From positions 4,712,001 to 4,776,000 of the forward strand of contig NZ_VFPL01000001.1 in assembly GCF_006716645.1 (NCBI RefSeq): a stretch of 64,000 nucleotides of DNA, given 5' to 3'. The first letter of the stretch is position 1. The number at the start of each line of letters is the position of its first letter. Below are positions 30,714 to 39,584 of the stretch, piece by piece. The notes under the pieces were generated by a model, which worked only from the letters and a program-made list of their open reading frames with translations, searched no databases and was not told the DNA's origin. The translations under genes were made by a program, and so were the position numbers. The stretch comes from Arcticibacter tournemirensis. GTDB taxonomy: Bacteria > Bacteroidota > Bacteroidia > Sphingobacteriales > Sphingobacteriaceae.

Positions 30714-32555
30714 ATGGATAATTTTATAGTGTCGGCGAGAAAATATCGTCCGGTGACGTTCGAAAGCGTTGTAGGCCAGCAACATATTACCAATACTCTT
30801 AAAAACGCTATAAAGAACAATCAGCTTGCACAGGCGTTTTTATTCTGCGGTCCGCGTGGAGTAGGTAAAACCACATGTGCACGCATACTCGCAAAAACCA
30901 TCAACTGCCAGGATCTTGGTCCCGAAACAGAAGCATGCGGCGTATGCGATTCCTGCCGCTCCTTTCAAAACGGCAACTCCTTCAACATTCACGAACTGGA
31001 TGCTGCATCGAATAATTCTGTTGACGATATACGGAGTCTTATTGAGCAAGTTCGGATCCCGCCACAGGCAGGTAAATATAAGATCTATATAATAGATGAG
31101 GTTCACATGTTATCTCAGGCTGCATTTAATGCTTTCCTTAAAACATTGGAGGAGCCGCCATCTTACGCTATTTTCATTCTGGCCACTACAGAAAAGCACA
31201 AAATATTACCCACCATTCTTTCGCGTTGTCAGATATTCGATTTCAACAGGATCAGAGTAGAAGATATGGCCCGTCACCTTACTTCTATTTCGAAGAAGGA
31301 GAATGTAACCTATGATGCCGACGGTTTGCACCTTATTGCGCAAAAGGCCGACGGAGGATTGAGAGATGCATTGTCTATGTTCGATCAGATAGTGAGCTTT
31401 TCAAACAGGAACGTAACCTATAAGGCGGTCATCGACAATCTGAATATACTGGATTACGATTACTATTTCAAAATTACCGACAGCCTGCTTGCAGAAGATG
31501 TTGCCTCTACTCTCCTTATTTTTGATGAGATACTGGTAAACGGATTCGATGGAAATAATTTCATCACCGGTCTTGCTTCGCATTTCCGGAATCTCCTCGT
31601 AGGTAAAGATAACTCTACTTTAAAATTACTTGAAGTGAGTGAAGGTATCCGCCAAAAATACCTTGAACAATCACAAAAAGCCTCCAGCTCATTCCTGCTG
31701 TCGGCATTGAATATTGTAAACCAGTGCGATCTGAACTATAAGAACAGCAAGAATCAGCGGCTGCAGGTTGAACTCTCCCTGATAAAGGTTTGCCATATAT
31801 CTTCAGCTTTAAATTTATCAGCTGCTGCACAAACAGAAGCATTAAAAAAAAAACCTGATACAACAGTAAACACTTCTCAGCAAAAGGAAAACACGACCCA
31901 CCAGAACACACAACAAGCTATAAAAGAACCCATTACAGAAAAAGAGAAACACTTCTCCGAAAACACCGCAATAAAGATCTCAGATCCGGTGCAAACAGGC
32001 ACAGCGATTCCGGCACCTATAAATACGTCCGAAACCGTTGTAAATCCGCCTGTGGAAGCAGAAAGAACGAAGATCGTTATTAAGCCTCTTAAAGCGGCCC
32101 CCTCAATTATCCCTAATTTGAACGACCTGGGTGCGAAGTCGGAAGTCGCCGAGGATGACGCTCCAAAGTACATTTCGGGAGACAGCAGAGAAAGCTTTAA
32201 CGGAGACCAGATGCTTGAGCGCTGGAACGAGTATGCTGAAGAAGTAAAGCGTTTAGGAAAAATTAACCTTTTTACTTTGATGACATCCAATGCACCGGTT
32301 TTGCTTGATAACTATCAAATAGAAGTTATCATAGAGAACCGCATCCAGGATAATCTTTTAGCTATTGAAAAAATAGACTTGCTTAACTTCCTAAGAGTCA
32401 AACTCAGGAATTTCGGTATTGATATCGTAACGCGCCACGCAGAAAAAAGCGATAAAAAGCGTTTATATACCGCTCATGAAAAATACCAGCACATGGCTGG
32501 AAAAAACCCTCAATTGGAAGAATTCCGGAGAAGGTTTAATCTTGAAATAGGATAA
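30714..32555 (+). CDS. dnaX: DNA polymerase III subunits gamma/tau (DnaX)
   Basis: This 613-aa clamp-loader ATPase loads the sliding clamp and organises the replisome. The start MDNFIVSARKYRP (ATG 30714) is the family start; an in-frame upstream ATG at 30678 adds unrelated residues. Walker A is GPRGVGKT (46-53). A four-Cys zinc module spans about residues 64-79 (CQDLGPETEACGVCDSC), Walker B/DExx is IIDEVHML, and SRC near 168 is the arginine-finger motif. After about residue 370 a Thr/Pro/Lys-rich linker leads to a tau-like C-terminal domain. I did not find a clear slippery site for gamma production. Repeat clusters flank the gene on both sides. Confidence 0.96.
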   Translation: MDNFIVSARKYRPVTFESVVGQQHITNTLKNAIKNNQLAQAFLFCGPRGVGKTTCARILAKTINCQDLGPETEACGVCDSCRSFQNGNSFNIHELDAASNNSVDDIRSLIEQVRIPPQAGKYKIYIIDEVHMLSQAAFNAFLKTLEEPPSYAIFILATTEKHKILPTILSRCQIFDFNRIRVEDMARHLTSISKKENVTYDADGLHLIAQKADGGLRDALSMFDQIVSFSNRNVTYKAVIDNLNILDYDYYFKITDSLLAEDVASTLLIFDEILVNGFDGNNFITGLASHFRNLLVGKDNSTLKLLEVSEGIRQKYLEQSQKASSSFLLSALNIVNQCDLNYKNSKNQRLQVELSLIKVCHISSALNLSAAAQTEALKKKPDTTVNTSQQKENTTHQNTQQAIKEPITEKEKHFSENTAIKISDPVQTGTAIPAPINTSETVVNPPVEAERTKIVIKPLKAAPSIIPNLNDLGAKSEVAEDDAPKYISGDSRESFNGDQMLERWNEYAEEVKRLGKINLFTLMTSNAPVLLDNYQIEVIIENRIQDNLLAIEKIDLLNFLRVKLRNFGIDIVTRHAEKSDKKRLYTAHEKYQHMAGKNPQLEEFRRRFNLEIG

Positions 32556-32560
32556 GAAAA

Positions 32561-32640
32561 GTATCCAGACACAAGTATCAAGTATCTGGATCGAGGGGCG
32601 ATTTGGACCATCTTGATACTTGTATCTTGATACCTGATAC
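32561..32640. repeat. GTATCAAG/CTTGATAC repeat cluster 3 (after dnaX)
   Basis: ACACAAGTATCAAGTATC (32571-32588) on one side and CTTGATACTTGTATCTTGATAC (within 32612-32633) on the other form an inverted pair with about 24 nt between them. The shared ACACAAGTATCAAG string is the same as in cluster 1. It may also serve as the dnaX terminator. Confidence 0.72.
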
Positions 32641-32649
32641 TCTTTAAAA

Positions 32650-33102
32650 CTATTTCAGATATTCATTATCATCCTGATCGGCTGCATCATTCTTAGGATA
32701 TCCCTCTTCATCAAGATCGTCCCGGTCGTCTTCAGGAGTTCGGGCGAGAGCCTCATCTGCGTCACTCAGTTTAGCTATTTTACCGCTGTCAATGTGCATT
32801 CCGTACTCTTCTATTTCCGGCTCTATATCATCATTAACACGGCGATACTCGTCTACGGCAGTTAAATTTGCTTCATCATAATCCGAATCGAAATCAGTTC
32901 CGTTCTTTGCCGCCGTATTATAGGGATCAGGATGATCATAATCCTCATCTTCGCTATTTACATCAATCTCAAAACTATCGCTTTCTGCATTATATGAAAG
33001 GTCATCCTTAGATACTTCACCTTTCAGATCCTCTCTCATTCGTTTATCTCTATCGAGGTTCTCATCATTAAACCCGGGATAGAACTTATCCTTATTACTC
33101 AT
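32650..33102 (-). CDS. Very acidic, probably disordered protein, 150 aa
   Basis: This 150-aa protein is dominated by Asp and Glu. Examples are SEDEDYDHPDPYN, TDFDSDYDEANLTAVDEYRR, TPEDDRDDLDEEGYPKNDAADQDDNEYLK. It has no signal peptide, no membrane segment and almost no hydrophobic core, so it is probably disordered in the cytoplasm. The DEEGYPKND/DxDDxxDxDEEGYP-like repeats recall small acidic proteins seen next to housekeeping genes in Sphingobacteriaceae, but I know no function. It lies convergent with dnaX and divergent from icd. Codon use looks normal, and the frame is long for such a biased composition, so it is very likely a real gene. Confidence 0.75.
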   Translation of the reverse strand: MSNKDKFYPGFNDENLDRDKRMREDLKGEVSKDDLSYNAESDSFEIDVNSEDEDYDHPDPYNTAAKNGTDFDSDYDEANLTAVDEYRRVNDDIEPEIEEYGMHIDSGKIAKLSDADEALARTPEDDRDDLDEEGYPKNDAADQDDNEYLK

Positions 33103-33306
33103 ATCATTCAGATTTATTTATATATAAAAGGAAAAAATACTGTTAAATGTTTGTAATAAAATTGCGATTACATTTATTCAAACATCACCGTCACTTCATA
33201 TTTTCTTCTTTAAAACTGTCCCCCAGAGGCAAGGAAGGGAGAAGTTGCGACTTTTCATGAACCTTCTGAGGTAAAATTGAATGTAAAACAATTTCATCTT
33301 AGTTTA

Positions 33307-33314
33307 TATCTTTG
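33307..33314 (+). promoter_or_regulatory. -7 promoter box for icd
   Basis: TATCTTTG is an exact TAnnTTTG match, 34 bp before the icd ATG at 33349. The nearest TTG (33277-33279) is 27 nt upstream, further than usual, so the -33 element is unclear. Confidence 0.55.
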
Positions 33315-33348
33315 GGAAACAGAACAAGTACTCAATCAAATTCAAACT

Positions 33349-34581
33349 ATGTCTATACAAAAAATTAAAGTAACTAACCCGGTAGTAGAGCTGGATGGCG
33401 ATGAAATGACCCGTATCATCTGGAAATTCATCAAGGACAAACTTATTCTTCCTTACCTCGATGTTGATATTAAATATTATGATCTTGGTATCGAACACCG
33501 CGACGAAACAAACGACCAGGTTACCATAGATGCAGCTAACGCAATTAAACAATATGGTGTTGGCATCAAATGCGCCACTATCACTCCCGATGAAGCACGT
33601 GTAAAAGAATTCAATCTGAAACAAATGTGGAAGTCGCCTAACGGAACTGTCCGTAATATTCTTGATGGAACTGTCTTCCGTGAGCCGATCGTAATGAAAA
33701 ACGTTCCCCGCCTGGTTCCAAACTGGACTGCTCCTATCTGTATTGGCCGTCATGCTTTTGGCGATCAATACCGTGCAACAGATTTTGTCACTAAAGGGAA
33801 AGGAAAATTAACGATTACTTTTACTCCTGAAGATGGAGGCGAAGAACAATCATTCGAGGTATTTAACTTTAAAGGCGATGGAGTTGCTCTGGCTATGTAC
33901 AACACCGATGAGTCGATCAAAGGTTTCGCCCGGGCGTGCTTCAATCAGGCCTTAATGAAAAAATGGCCCTTATATTTATCTACAAAAAATACGATCCTGA
34001 AAAAATACGATGGCCGGTTTAAGGACATTTTCGAGGAGATTTACGAACAGGAGTTCAAAGCCGAATTCGATCAACAAGGCCTCACTTATGAGCATCGCCT
34101 GATAGACGACATGGTTGCATCTGCATTAAAATGGAACGGCAACTTTGTTTGGGCATGTAAAAACTATGATGGCGACGTTCAGTCGGACACTGTTGCTCAG
34201 GGCTTCGGATCACTGGGATTAATGACTTCAACCTTAGTTACACCCGATGGTAAAACAATGGAAGCAGAAGCAGCGCACGGCACGGTTACCCGTCACTACA
34301 GGGAGCATCAGAAAGGAAACCCGACCTCTACGAATCCCATTGCTTCTATCTTTGCATGGACCAGAGGTCTTGAATTCCGCGGAAAGCTCGATAATAATCA
34401 GAAACTGATTGATTTTTGCCACGCATTAGAGCAGGTATGTATTGAAACTGTAGAAAGCGGAAAAATGACTAAGGACCTTGCCATCACTATTAAACCAAAA
34501 GTAGAGCATGGCACAGATTATCTTTACACAGAAGAATTCCTTGAAGCTATCGATCAGAACTTAAAGGCAAAACTAAGCTAA
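33349..34581 (+). CDS. icd: NADP-dependent isocitrate dehydrogenase
   Basis: This 410-aa TCA-cycle enzyme oxidises isocitrate to 2-oxoglutarate, making NADPH. It is of the eukaryote-like homodimeric type: it starts [25 protein letters not shown] and has the substrate loop [19 protein letters not shown], the [12 protein letters not shown] stretch, the metal ligands in [12 protein letters not shown], and the NADP-binding [16 protein letters not shown] segment with His-Arg for the 2'-phosphate. A TTG-initiated extension of 24 codons is possible but has no homology to the family, and a promoter box falls inside it, so ATG 33349 is preferred. A bidirectional terminator follows. Confidence 0.97.
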   Translation: MSIQKIKVTNPVVELDGDEMTRIIWKFIKDKLILPYLDVDIKYYDLGIEHRDETNDQVTIDAANAIKQYGVGIKCATITPDEARVKEFNLKQMWKSPNGTVRNILDGTVFREPIVMKNVPRLVPNWTAPICIGRHAFGDQYRATDFVTKGKGKLTITFTPEDGGEEQSFEVFNFKGDGVALAMYNTDESIKGFARACFNQALMKKWPLYLSTKNTILKKYDGRFKDIFEEIYEQEFKAEFDQQGLTYEHRLIDDMVASALKWNGNFVWACKNYDGDVQSDTVAQGFGSLGLMTSTLVTPDGKTMEAEAAHGTVTRHYREHQKGNPTSTNPIASIFAWTRGLEFRGKLDNNQKLIDFCHALEQVCIETVESGKMTKDLAITIKPKVEHGTDYLYTEEFLEAIDQNLKAKLS

Positions 34582-34635
34582 AAGGTGAAAGCCAAAAGGT
34601 GAAAGGTTAACGTTAAAAACGGAAAGCTGATTACT

Positions 34636-34682
34636 AAAAGAGGAAAGAAACTGCGGGACGACCGTAAGCTCTTTCCTCTTTT
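34636..34682. terminator. Bidirectional terminator between icd and the Uma2 gene
   Basis: AAAAGAGGAAAGA (34636-34648) is exactly complementary to TCTTTCCTCTTTT (34670-34682), a 13-bp stem with a 21-nt loop, between convergent genes. The A and T runs at each end allow it to work in both directions. Confidence 0.8.
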
Positions 34683-34687
34683 CAATT

Positions 34688-35272
34688 CTAAAGCTCTATG
34701 CCTTCGTATATTTCTTTTAATGACAACTTAATTCCAACCGTCTGGATAGTTAACTGTGCATCAGAAGTGTTATGTTCATGTAATTCCCAGTTGCCGTTAG
34801 AATTAATACAAAATCTCTCCACGTTAACAGATTCAGAATCTATAAGGATATACTCCCTCAACTCTGGAATATCCCTGTACAACTTAAACTTCACTCCCCT
34901 ATCATAGCTTTTGGTTGAAGGCGATAATACCTCTATCAGAACTGTCGGCCCTGAAACAGGCTCATTATCGCCCTGCTCTGTAAGGCTTTTACAAAGAATG
35001 GATATGTCGGGATAGGTATACGAGGAATTCTGAGGAATATGAATGCGAAGAGTGCTTCCATAAGGCTGACACCTGTGTCCTTTCAAACGGTATGCCAGTT
35101 CGCCGTATATGTTCTTAAATATAACATTATGCCTCCTTCCCTTACCAGCCATTGCAAATACCTCTCCATTGTAGTATTCATGCTTTTCGGATGAAACATT
35201 CTCTAAATCGAGATACTCATTAACAGTCATCCTTCCTTTATTGTATGCAATTGCCGGCTCGTGAAGTTCCAT
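34688..35272 (-). CDS. Uma2-family (DUF820) putative PD-(D/E)XK nuclease
   Basis: This 194-aa protein has the Uma2 layout: the N-terminal [28 protein letters not shown], the [11 protein letters not shown] strand with the first acidic metal ligand, and [21 protein letters not shown] carrying the ExL/ExV part of the PD-(D/E)XK site. It ends in a two-strand cap. The family is widespread in cyanobacteria and Bacteroidota, is predicted to be a nuclease, and has no settled role. It is not next to a visible mobile element or toxin partner. Fold assignment is firm and activity is predicted only. Confidence 0.85.
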   Translation of the reverse strand: MELHEPAIAYNKGRMTVNEYLDLENVSSEKHEYYNGEVFAMAGKGRRHNVIFKNIYGELAYRLKGHRCQPYGSTLRIHIPQNSSYTYPDISILCKSLTEQGDNEPVSGPTVLIEVLSPSTKSYDRGVKFKLYRDIPELREYILIDSESVNVERFCINSNGNWELHEHNTSDAQLTIQTVGIKLSLKEIYEGIEL

Positions 35273-35291
35273 GAGTAAATTACTATTATTT

Positions 35292-35975
35292 TTAATCGTA
35301 CAAGTGACTTAAGGTCGATTTGAGAGCAGACACCTCGCCCGACTTAGTTTTCGAAGCTCCTTTGAACAAGGTGGTAGAACTAACTTCTTCTCCATAAAAA
35401 TCAGCGGCTGCCTTATCGTCAATTTCCAGAGCGGCGCCATTCAGACTGATGCCCGCAAAGAGGCCTTTACTTCTGGAATAGGAATATACCTCTGCTTCCA
35501 GCTTGTAGTCAGTACTTGCCGTGGAATTCCGGCCTAATGGTCCTGCGGCTACAGAAATATCACCACCGAGGGTGAAGCTCGATTTAGTTATATTCATCAG
35601 GCTTTCCTTATGCTTGAATATCAGAACCAGATCAACCGCCTGCACTCCAGCCTGAAACCCAAAACTGCCGCCTGTGAGCGTTATAAATACCGGATCGCTC
35701 CATACTCCCCCGGCCCCTTTAACCATCGCAATGCCCTTTCCCCGCTTACCGCCAACTACCAGACCGGCATTGATCATTTTTGGAATAATTATAATTCCTT
35801 CCGTTATCTCAAGCAACTGTGAAGGGATAGATTCCTTCATGGCGCCAAAATCCTTCAAAACTGTGGTTGAGGCTTCGATTTTCTTCAACTCCTTTTGTTG
35901 CGCACCAGCCGGCACACTTAAAAGTATTCCTGCTGACAAAAGTGCGGCAAATGTTATTCTTTTTAGCGTTTTCAT
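35292..35975 (-). CDS. Secreted SYLF-domain (YSC84-like) lipid-binding protein
   Basis: This 227-aa protein begins with a Sec signal peptide ([26 protein letters not shown]). The SYLF/YSC84 domain covers most of the mature part: [36 protein letters not shown], the [25 protein letters not shown] strand pair and a late [20 protein letters not shown] domains bind phosphoinositides in eukaryotes; bacterial members are exported and probably bind lipids. It is monocistronic, 20 bp from the end of the Uma2 gene on the same strand. The physiological role in bacteria is not established. Confidence 0.88.
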   Translation of the reverse strand: MKTLKRITFAALLSAGILLSVPAGAQQKELKKIEASTTVLKDFGAMKESIPSQLLEITEGIIIIPKMINAGLVVGGKRGKGIAMVKGAGGVWSDPVFITLTGGSFGFQAGVQAVDLVLIFKHKESLMNITKSSFTLGGDISVAAGPLGRNSTASTDYKLEAEVYSYSRSKGLFAGISLNGAALEIDDKAAADFYGEEVSSTTLFKGASKTKSGEVSALKSTLSHLYD

Positions 35976-36181
35976 AGCTCAAATTTACTAAACATAAAAG
36001 TACGAGTGAAGCATTCATTCTGTCCTTCATCCAGATTGAAAGTTATCTGCCAGATAATCAGGGCATCCAAAGGCCAGCATCACTTTCAATTAACAATATT
36101 TAACATTATTCACCCTTGTCTGTTATTATCTCTTCTCTGTAGTCGTAGTACTTTAAATCATTTAAGTTAAAAAAATCAAAC

Positions 36182-36604
36182 ATGAGACAATCTATGAAAC
36201 ACAGCCTCTTCCTTCTTCTAATCTGCATCACTGTATTAACGGCCTGTGCTACAAAAAAAATAAAACAAGAAAACGCAGGCTTAGAAGGTAAGCGTTGGAA
36301 TTTAGTATCCGTTGATGGAAAATCGGCTGCCCATTCAGAAAGCTACATCGAGTTTGACAGCACGTCGGGTAAGATTCATGGAAAAGGAGGCTGCAACGGC
36401 TTCGGTGGTACCTATACTTCAAAAACGAATACATTGAAGATCGAGGGTATTATAAGCACGAAGATGGCCTGTGATCATCTCGACATTGAAAACAGTTTCT
36501 TCAGAATACTGGAAAAAGCAGATCGCTACACCATAGACAAGGGAGCGCTGCAATTGTATCAAGGGAATAGTCTCCTTGCTACATTAAAAGCAGCGTCGCT
36601 CTGA
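36182..36604 (+). CDS. META-domain lipoprotein (HslJ-like)
   Basis: This 140-aa lipoprotein has the signal MKHSLFLLLICITVLTAC with lipid-anchored Cys after LTA. The mature META domain shows LEGKRWNLVSVDGK, YIEFDSTSGKIHGKGGCNGFGGTYT and IISTKMACDHLDIENSFFRILEKADRY, the last two being the domain signatures. META proteins such as E. coli HslJ are linked to stress and antibiotic resistance; the molecular function is unknown. The start could be ATG 36182 or 36194. It is followed 20 bp later by a Crp/Fnr regulator gene that appears to have its own promoter. Confidence 0.87.
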   Translation: MRQSMKHSLFLLLICITVLTACATKKIKQENAGLEGKRWNLVSVDGKSAAHSESYIEFDSTSGKIHGKGGCNGFGGTYTSKTNTLKIEGIISTKMACDHLDIENSFFRILEKADRYTIDKGALQLYQGNSLLATLKAASL

Positions 36605-36612
36605 TTTTGTCG

Positions 36613-36620
36613 TATCTTTG
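36613..36620 (+). promoter_or_regulatory. -7 box 4 nt before the Crp/Fnr start codon
   Basis: TATCTTTG is an exact TAnnTTTG match ending 4 nt before the ATG at 36625. With usual spacing the transcript would begin at or next to the start codon, giving a leaderless mRNA. No good -33 TTG is seen at 19-21 nt. Confidence 0.45.
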
Positions 36621-36624
36621 AGTA

Positions 36625-37206
36625 ATGTATGAGTTGTTACATCAGAAGATCCGGGAAAAAGTATCTCTGACAGACGAGGAATTCAAAATCTGCAAAGAAG
36701 CATTTGTTTCTAAAAGGCTCCGCAAGCACCAATACTTATTGCAGCAGGATGACGTGGCACGAAATCTGGCGTTCGTTAATGAAGGCGCCTTAAGAATGTT
36801 TGCTTCGGGTGAAAAGAATGGGGAGCTTACTATTCAGTTTGCCTTTTCGGGATGGTGGATAACAGACAATTTCAGTTTCCTCACAGGCGAGCCAACTGTC
36901 TACAACATTCAGGCACTTGAAAACAGTTCGATTCTTCTGATCAGCAAACAAGCATGGGAAGGGCTTTTTGATCGTGTTCCCTCACTCGAACGTTATTTCC
37001 GTATCCTTCTTCAAAACAATTATATCGCGACGCAACGCAGATTGGTAAGCTCGCTATGCCAAAGTGCCGAAGAAAAATACCTCTCTCTGATTAAGGCTCA
37101 ACCCGACATTATTCAAAGGATACCTCAGCATATGATCGCTTCGTACCTGGGAATTACTCCCGAAACACTTAGCAGGATACGCAAGCAGGTAACATTAACA
37201 AAATGA
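36625..37206 (+). CDS. Crp/Fnr-family transcriptional regulator
   Basis: This 193-aa regulator has an N-terminal cyclic-nucleotide-binding-like jelly roll (about 1-120: LRKHQYLLQQDDVARNLAFVNEGALRMF, then LTIQFAFSGWWITDNFSFLTGEPTVYNIQALE) and a dimer helix. The C-terminal winged helix is short, with IPQHMIASYLGITPETLSRIRKQ as the recognition helix. It lacks the cysteine set of FNR and the full cAMP-binding motif of CRP, so the ligand is unknown, as for most Bacteroidota members. A perfect TTGAT-N4-ATCAA box lies 26 bp after its stop and upstream of yceI, which makes yceI/ygiD its probable targets. Confidence 0.9.
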   Translation: MYELLHQKIREKVSLTDEEFKICKEAFVSKRLRKHQYLLQQDDVARNLAFVNEGALRMFASGEKNGELTIQFAFSGWWITDNFSFLTGEPTVYNIQALENSSILLISKQAWEGLFDRVPSLERYFRILLQNNYIATQRRLVSSLCQSAEEKYLSLIKAQPDIIQRIPQHMIASYLGITPETLSRIRKQVTLTK

Positions 37207-37231
37207 AACATAGGCCTTTTGCGGCATTTCA

Positions 37232-37245
37232 TTGATCTGGATCAA
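37232..37245. promoter_or_regulatory. Perfect FNR/CRP-type box TTGATCTGGATCAA
   Basis: TTGAT-CTGG-ATCAA is an exact FNR-family consensus palindrome; the arms extend to CATTGAT/ATCAATG. Its centre lies about 65 bp upstream of the transcript start expected from the TACCTTTG box, a position suited to activation. The nearest regulator gene is the Crp/Fnr gene just upstream. Confidence 0.7.
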
Positions 37246-37290
37246 TGCCATTTCTTATTTCATGTCAATGCACAGCTAATATTTGCTGTA

Positions 37291-37298
37291 TACCTTTG
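37291..37298 (+). promoter_or_regulatory. -7 promoter box of yceI
   Basis: TACCTTTG matches TAnnTTTG exactly, 24 bp before the ATG. There is no TTG at the -33 distance, as is common for activator-dependent promoters. Confidence 0.6.
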
Positions 37299-37321
37299 GT
37301 TATAGATTTTAACTCAAAGAC

Positions 37322-37909
37322 ATGAAAAAAATTATTTTATCCGCAGCCGTTCTTTTATTGAACACAGCACTATTTGCACAAACAAAATGGACCGCTGACA
37401 AGGTCCATTCAACCGTAAAGTTTTCGGTTTCTCACTTGGTTATATCCGAAGTGGAGGGACAATTCAAAAACTTCGAAGGTATGATCGCCAGCAAATCTGC
37501 CGACTTCAATAATTCGGCTATTACGTTTAATATTGACGTTAAAAGTATTGACACAGAAAATAGTGATCGCGACAAACACCTTCTTGGGCCCGACTTTTTT
37601 GATGCTGATAAATACCCGCAAATGGCATTTAAAAGCACTTCTTTTAAAAAGCTCAGCGGCAACAAGTATCTTCTTACCGGCAATCTTACCTTGCACGGTG
37701 TAACAAAACCCGTTAAATTCAATGTAACATACGGAGGTACAGCAAAAGACGGATATGGGAATACCAAAGCTGGATTTAAAGCCTCCACAGTGATTAACCG
37801 GTTTGACTATAATCTTAAATGGAACGCCCTTACCGAAGCGGGAGGTGCTACCGTAGGGAAAGATGTAACGATTGAACTCAAACTGGAGTTCGCTCAACAG
37901 AAAAGCTAA
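37322..37909 (+). CDS. Secreted YceI-family lipid-binding protein
   Basis: This 195-aa periplasmic protein starts with a Sec signal peptide (KKIILSAAVLLLNTALFAQ). The YceI lipocalin-like barrel follows: WTADKVHSTVKFSVSHLVISEVEGQF, IDVKSIDTENSDRDKHLLGPDFFDADKYPQM and LTLHGVTKPVKFNVTYGG. The family binds isoprenoid chains such as polyprenols or ubiquinone-type lipids. It lies 115 bp downstream of the Crp/Fnr gene behind an FNR-type box and is followed 78 bp later by the extradiol dioxygenase gene, so the latter two probably form a unit. Confidence 0.93.
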   Translation: MKKIILSAAVLLLNTALFAQTKWTADKVHSTVKFSVSHLVISEVEGQFKNFEGMIASKSADFNNSAITFNIDVKSIDTENSDRDKHLLGPDFFDADKYPQMAFKSTSFKKLSGNKYLLTGNLTLHGVTKPVKFNVTYGGTAKDGYGNTKAGFKASTVINRFDYNLKWNALTEAGGATVGKDVTIELKLEFAQQKS

Positions 37910-37987
37910 GTCAGGGTTATAATTTGTTATAGGAGCGATCAGGATCATTGGGAAACCGTGATCCTGAAAGCATTTTAAGAAAAAAAA

Positions 37988-38818
37988 ATGGAATCACCTA
38001 TCTTTAAGCAGGCAACAAAGGGATTGGAATTACAGTCTGAACTTATGCCCGTACTCTTTATCGGGCATGGTTCTCCCATGAATGGCATTGAGGATAATGA
38101 ATTTAGCCGCACATGGGCTCTTATGGGAACGGAAATCCCCAGGCCCTCAGCGGTGATCGTGATCTCCGCCCATTGGCTTACAAAAGGCACCCACGTTACC
38201 GCAATGGATTTTCCCGAAACGATTCACGACTTCAGGGGCTTTCCACCTGCTTTGAATGAAGTTCAATATCCCGCCCCGGGCAATCCTCTACTGGCAGCAG
38301 AACTAGGATCACTTGTTAAATCGACCGCTGTATTTCAGGATCACGACTGGGGACTGGATCATGGAGCATGGACCATAGTGAGGCACATGTATCCGGATGC
38401 GAACATCCCGGTCCTGCAGATAAGTATTGATTATACAAAGGGGCCCGAGTATCACTACCGCCTTGCATCTGAACTATACGAGCTAAGGAAAAAAGGGGTG
38501 CTGATTCTGGGAAGTGGCAATATGGTGCACAACTTACGACTAATGTCGTGGGAGATGATCAACGGCGGTGGTTATGATTGGACGCTGCATATTAACAATA
38601 AGTTTAAGGAACTTATACATGATAACAACTTCGGTGCCCTTGTCAATTATAAGAGCCTCGGGCCGGAAGCTCAAATGGCAATCCCAACGCCCGAACATTA
38701 CCTGCCTCTCCTTTACACACTCGGGCTAAAAGGACCAAAAGATAACGTTTCCTTTTTCAATGACAAGGCGGTAGGCGGCTCTCTTACTATGACCTCTGTT
38801 AAGATATCGGTGCCTTAA
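37988..38818 (+). CDS. ygiD: 4,5-DOPA dioxygenase extradiol-like (YgiD, LigB family)
   Basis: This 276-aa class III extradiol dioxygenase uses a single metal (zinc or iron). Likely metal ligands are the histidines in FIGHGSPMNG, ISAHWLTKGTH and LDHGAWTIVRHMYPD. GSGNMVHNL supplies another conserved His. YgiD of E. coli opens the L-DOPA ring at the 4,5 position; the natural substrate in Bacteroidota is unknown. The start is taken at ATG 37988 behind an A-run; an in-frame ATG at 38045 would also leave the domain complete. Its neighbours are YceI and a Crp/Fnr regulator, an arrangement that suggests redox or quinone-related control. Confidence 0.9.
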   Translation: MESPIFKQATKGLELQSELMPVLFIGHGSPMNGIEDNEFSRTWALMGTEIPRPSAVIVISAHWLTKGTHVTAMDFPETIHDFRGFPPALNEVQYPAPGNPLLAAELGSLVKSTAVFQDHDWGLDHGAWTIVRHMYPDANIPVLQISIDYTKGPEYHYRLASELYELRKKGVLILGSGNMVHNLRLMSWEMINGGGYDWTLHINNKFKELIHDNNFGALVNYKSLGPEAQMAIPTPEHYLPLLYTLGLKGPKDNVSFFNDKAVGGSLTMTSVKISVP

Positions 38819-38896
38819 TGCCGCGAAAGCTCGATTCATTTAAATTCTTCTTTATGTTTAAAAGCTTTGTATATTGCATACCCTTAATTATAAACC

Positions 38897-39511
38897 ATGC
38901 GATTACAAGGCATTCTCATAAAATTTCGGTTTATAGTCCTCCTGACAGGAATATGTTGCGTCTGCAGTACAATTGTTCGGGCCCAATATTTTGCAGACTC
39001 ATCAGGTCTTGAAGGTGGTTTAGCAGGACAGGTTCTGGAGTCGGCCAAAGAATATAAGAACAGAACCATTTATACCAATCTCACCCCTGACGTTATAGAT
39101 TCAGCACCCGACAATAAACTTAGCCAGATCATTACCGATTATATCAGATCTAAAATGAATAAACGGTTGAGTAATGAATACGAAGTATTGATGCAAGAAC
39201 CGGAGCAGCTGCGTACCATTTATATCATATCACAGGTTGAAGCAGAAGTGAATAATGGAGGATTCGCACAATTTTATTCAAGTACCGCAGGGAGGCTTGG
39301 AGAGGAGGCAGAAAAAGCATTTGAAGCTATACAGGCTTCTCACCTGGCAAGTCTGATAAAAAAAGCAAACTCTACATACAAAGCTGAAGGTATTACTGAT
39401 AAGTTAAAGAGCCTCGACGAGCAATTCTTCTCCTTATATGAAAAAGAAGATTTGTGTGAGCTAAAAGTAAAATACATTAGAAAGAACAAAAAGGCCCTCA
39501 CCAACAACTAA
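38897..39511 (+). CDS. Exported DUF4375 (DMP19-like) protein
   Basis: This 204-aa protein has an N-terminal hydrophobic export segment (about residues 10-28). The DUF4375 domain that follows contains LRTIYIISQVEAEVNNGGFAQFYSSTAGR and AEKAFEAIQASHLASLIKKAN. The NNGGFxQ(F/Y) motif is the family hallmark and also occurs in the phage DNA-mimic DMP19, but most members are uncharacterised. Here the export signal argues against a DNA-binding-protein target in the cytoplasm. The gene stands alone between ygiD and an EamA transporter, all on the plus strand. The stop at 39511 is followed 73 bp later by the next gene. Confidence 0.75.
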   Translation: MRLQGILIKFRFIVLLTGICCVCSTIVRAQYFADSSGLEGGLAGQVLESAKEYKNRTIYTNLTPDVIDSAPDNKLSQIITDYIRSKMNKRLSNEYEVLMQEPEQLRTIYIISQVEAEVNNGGFAQFYSSTAGRLGEEAEKAFEAIQASHLASLIKKANSTYKAEGITDKLKSLDEQFFSLYEKEDLCELKVKYIRKNKKALTNN

Positions 39512-39584
39512 GGATTTTCAGAATAATTTTTACCTTCGCCGAACTCCTGACCGTCAGAACCTGGCCGGGTAAGAACGATAAACT

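Noticed and set aside
33277-33348. TTG-initiated N-terminal extension of isocitrate dehydrogenase
   Set aside because: The extra residues have no family similarity, and an exact -7 box lies within them.
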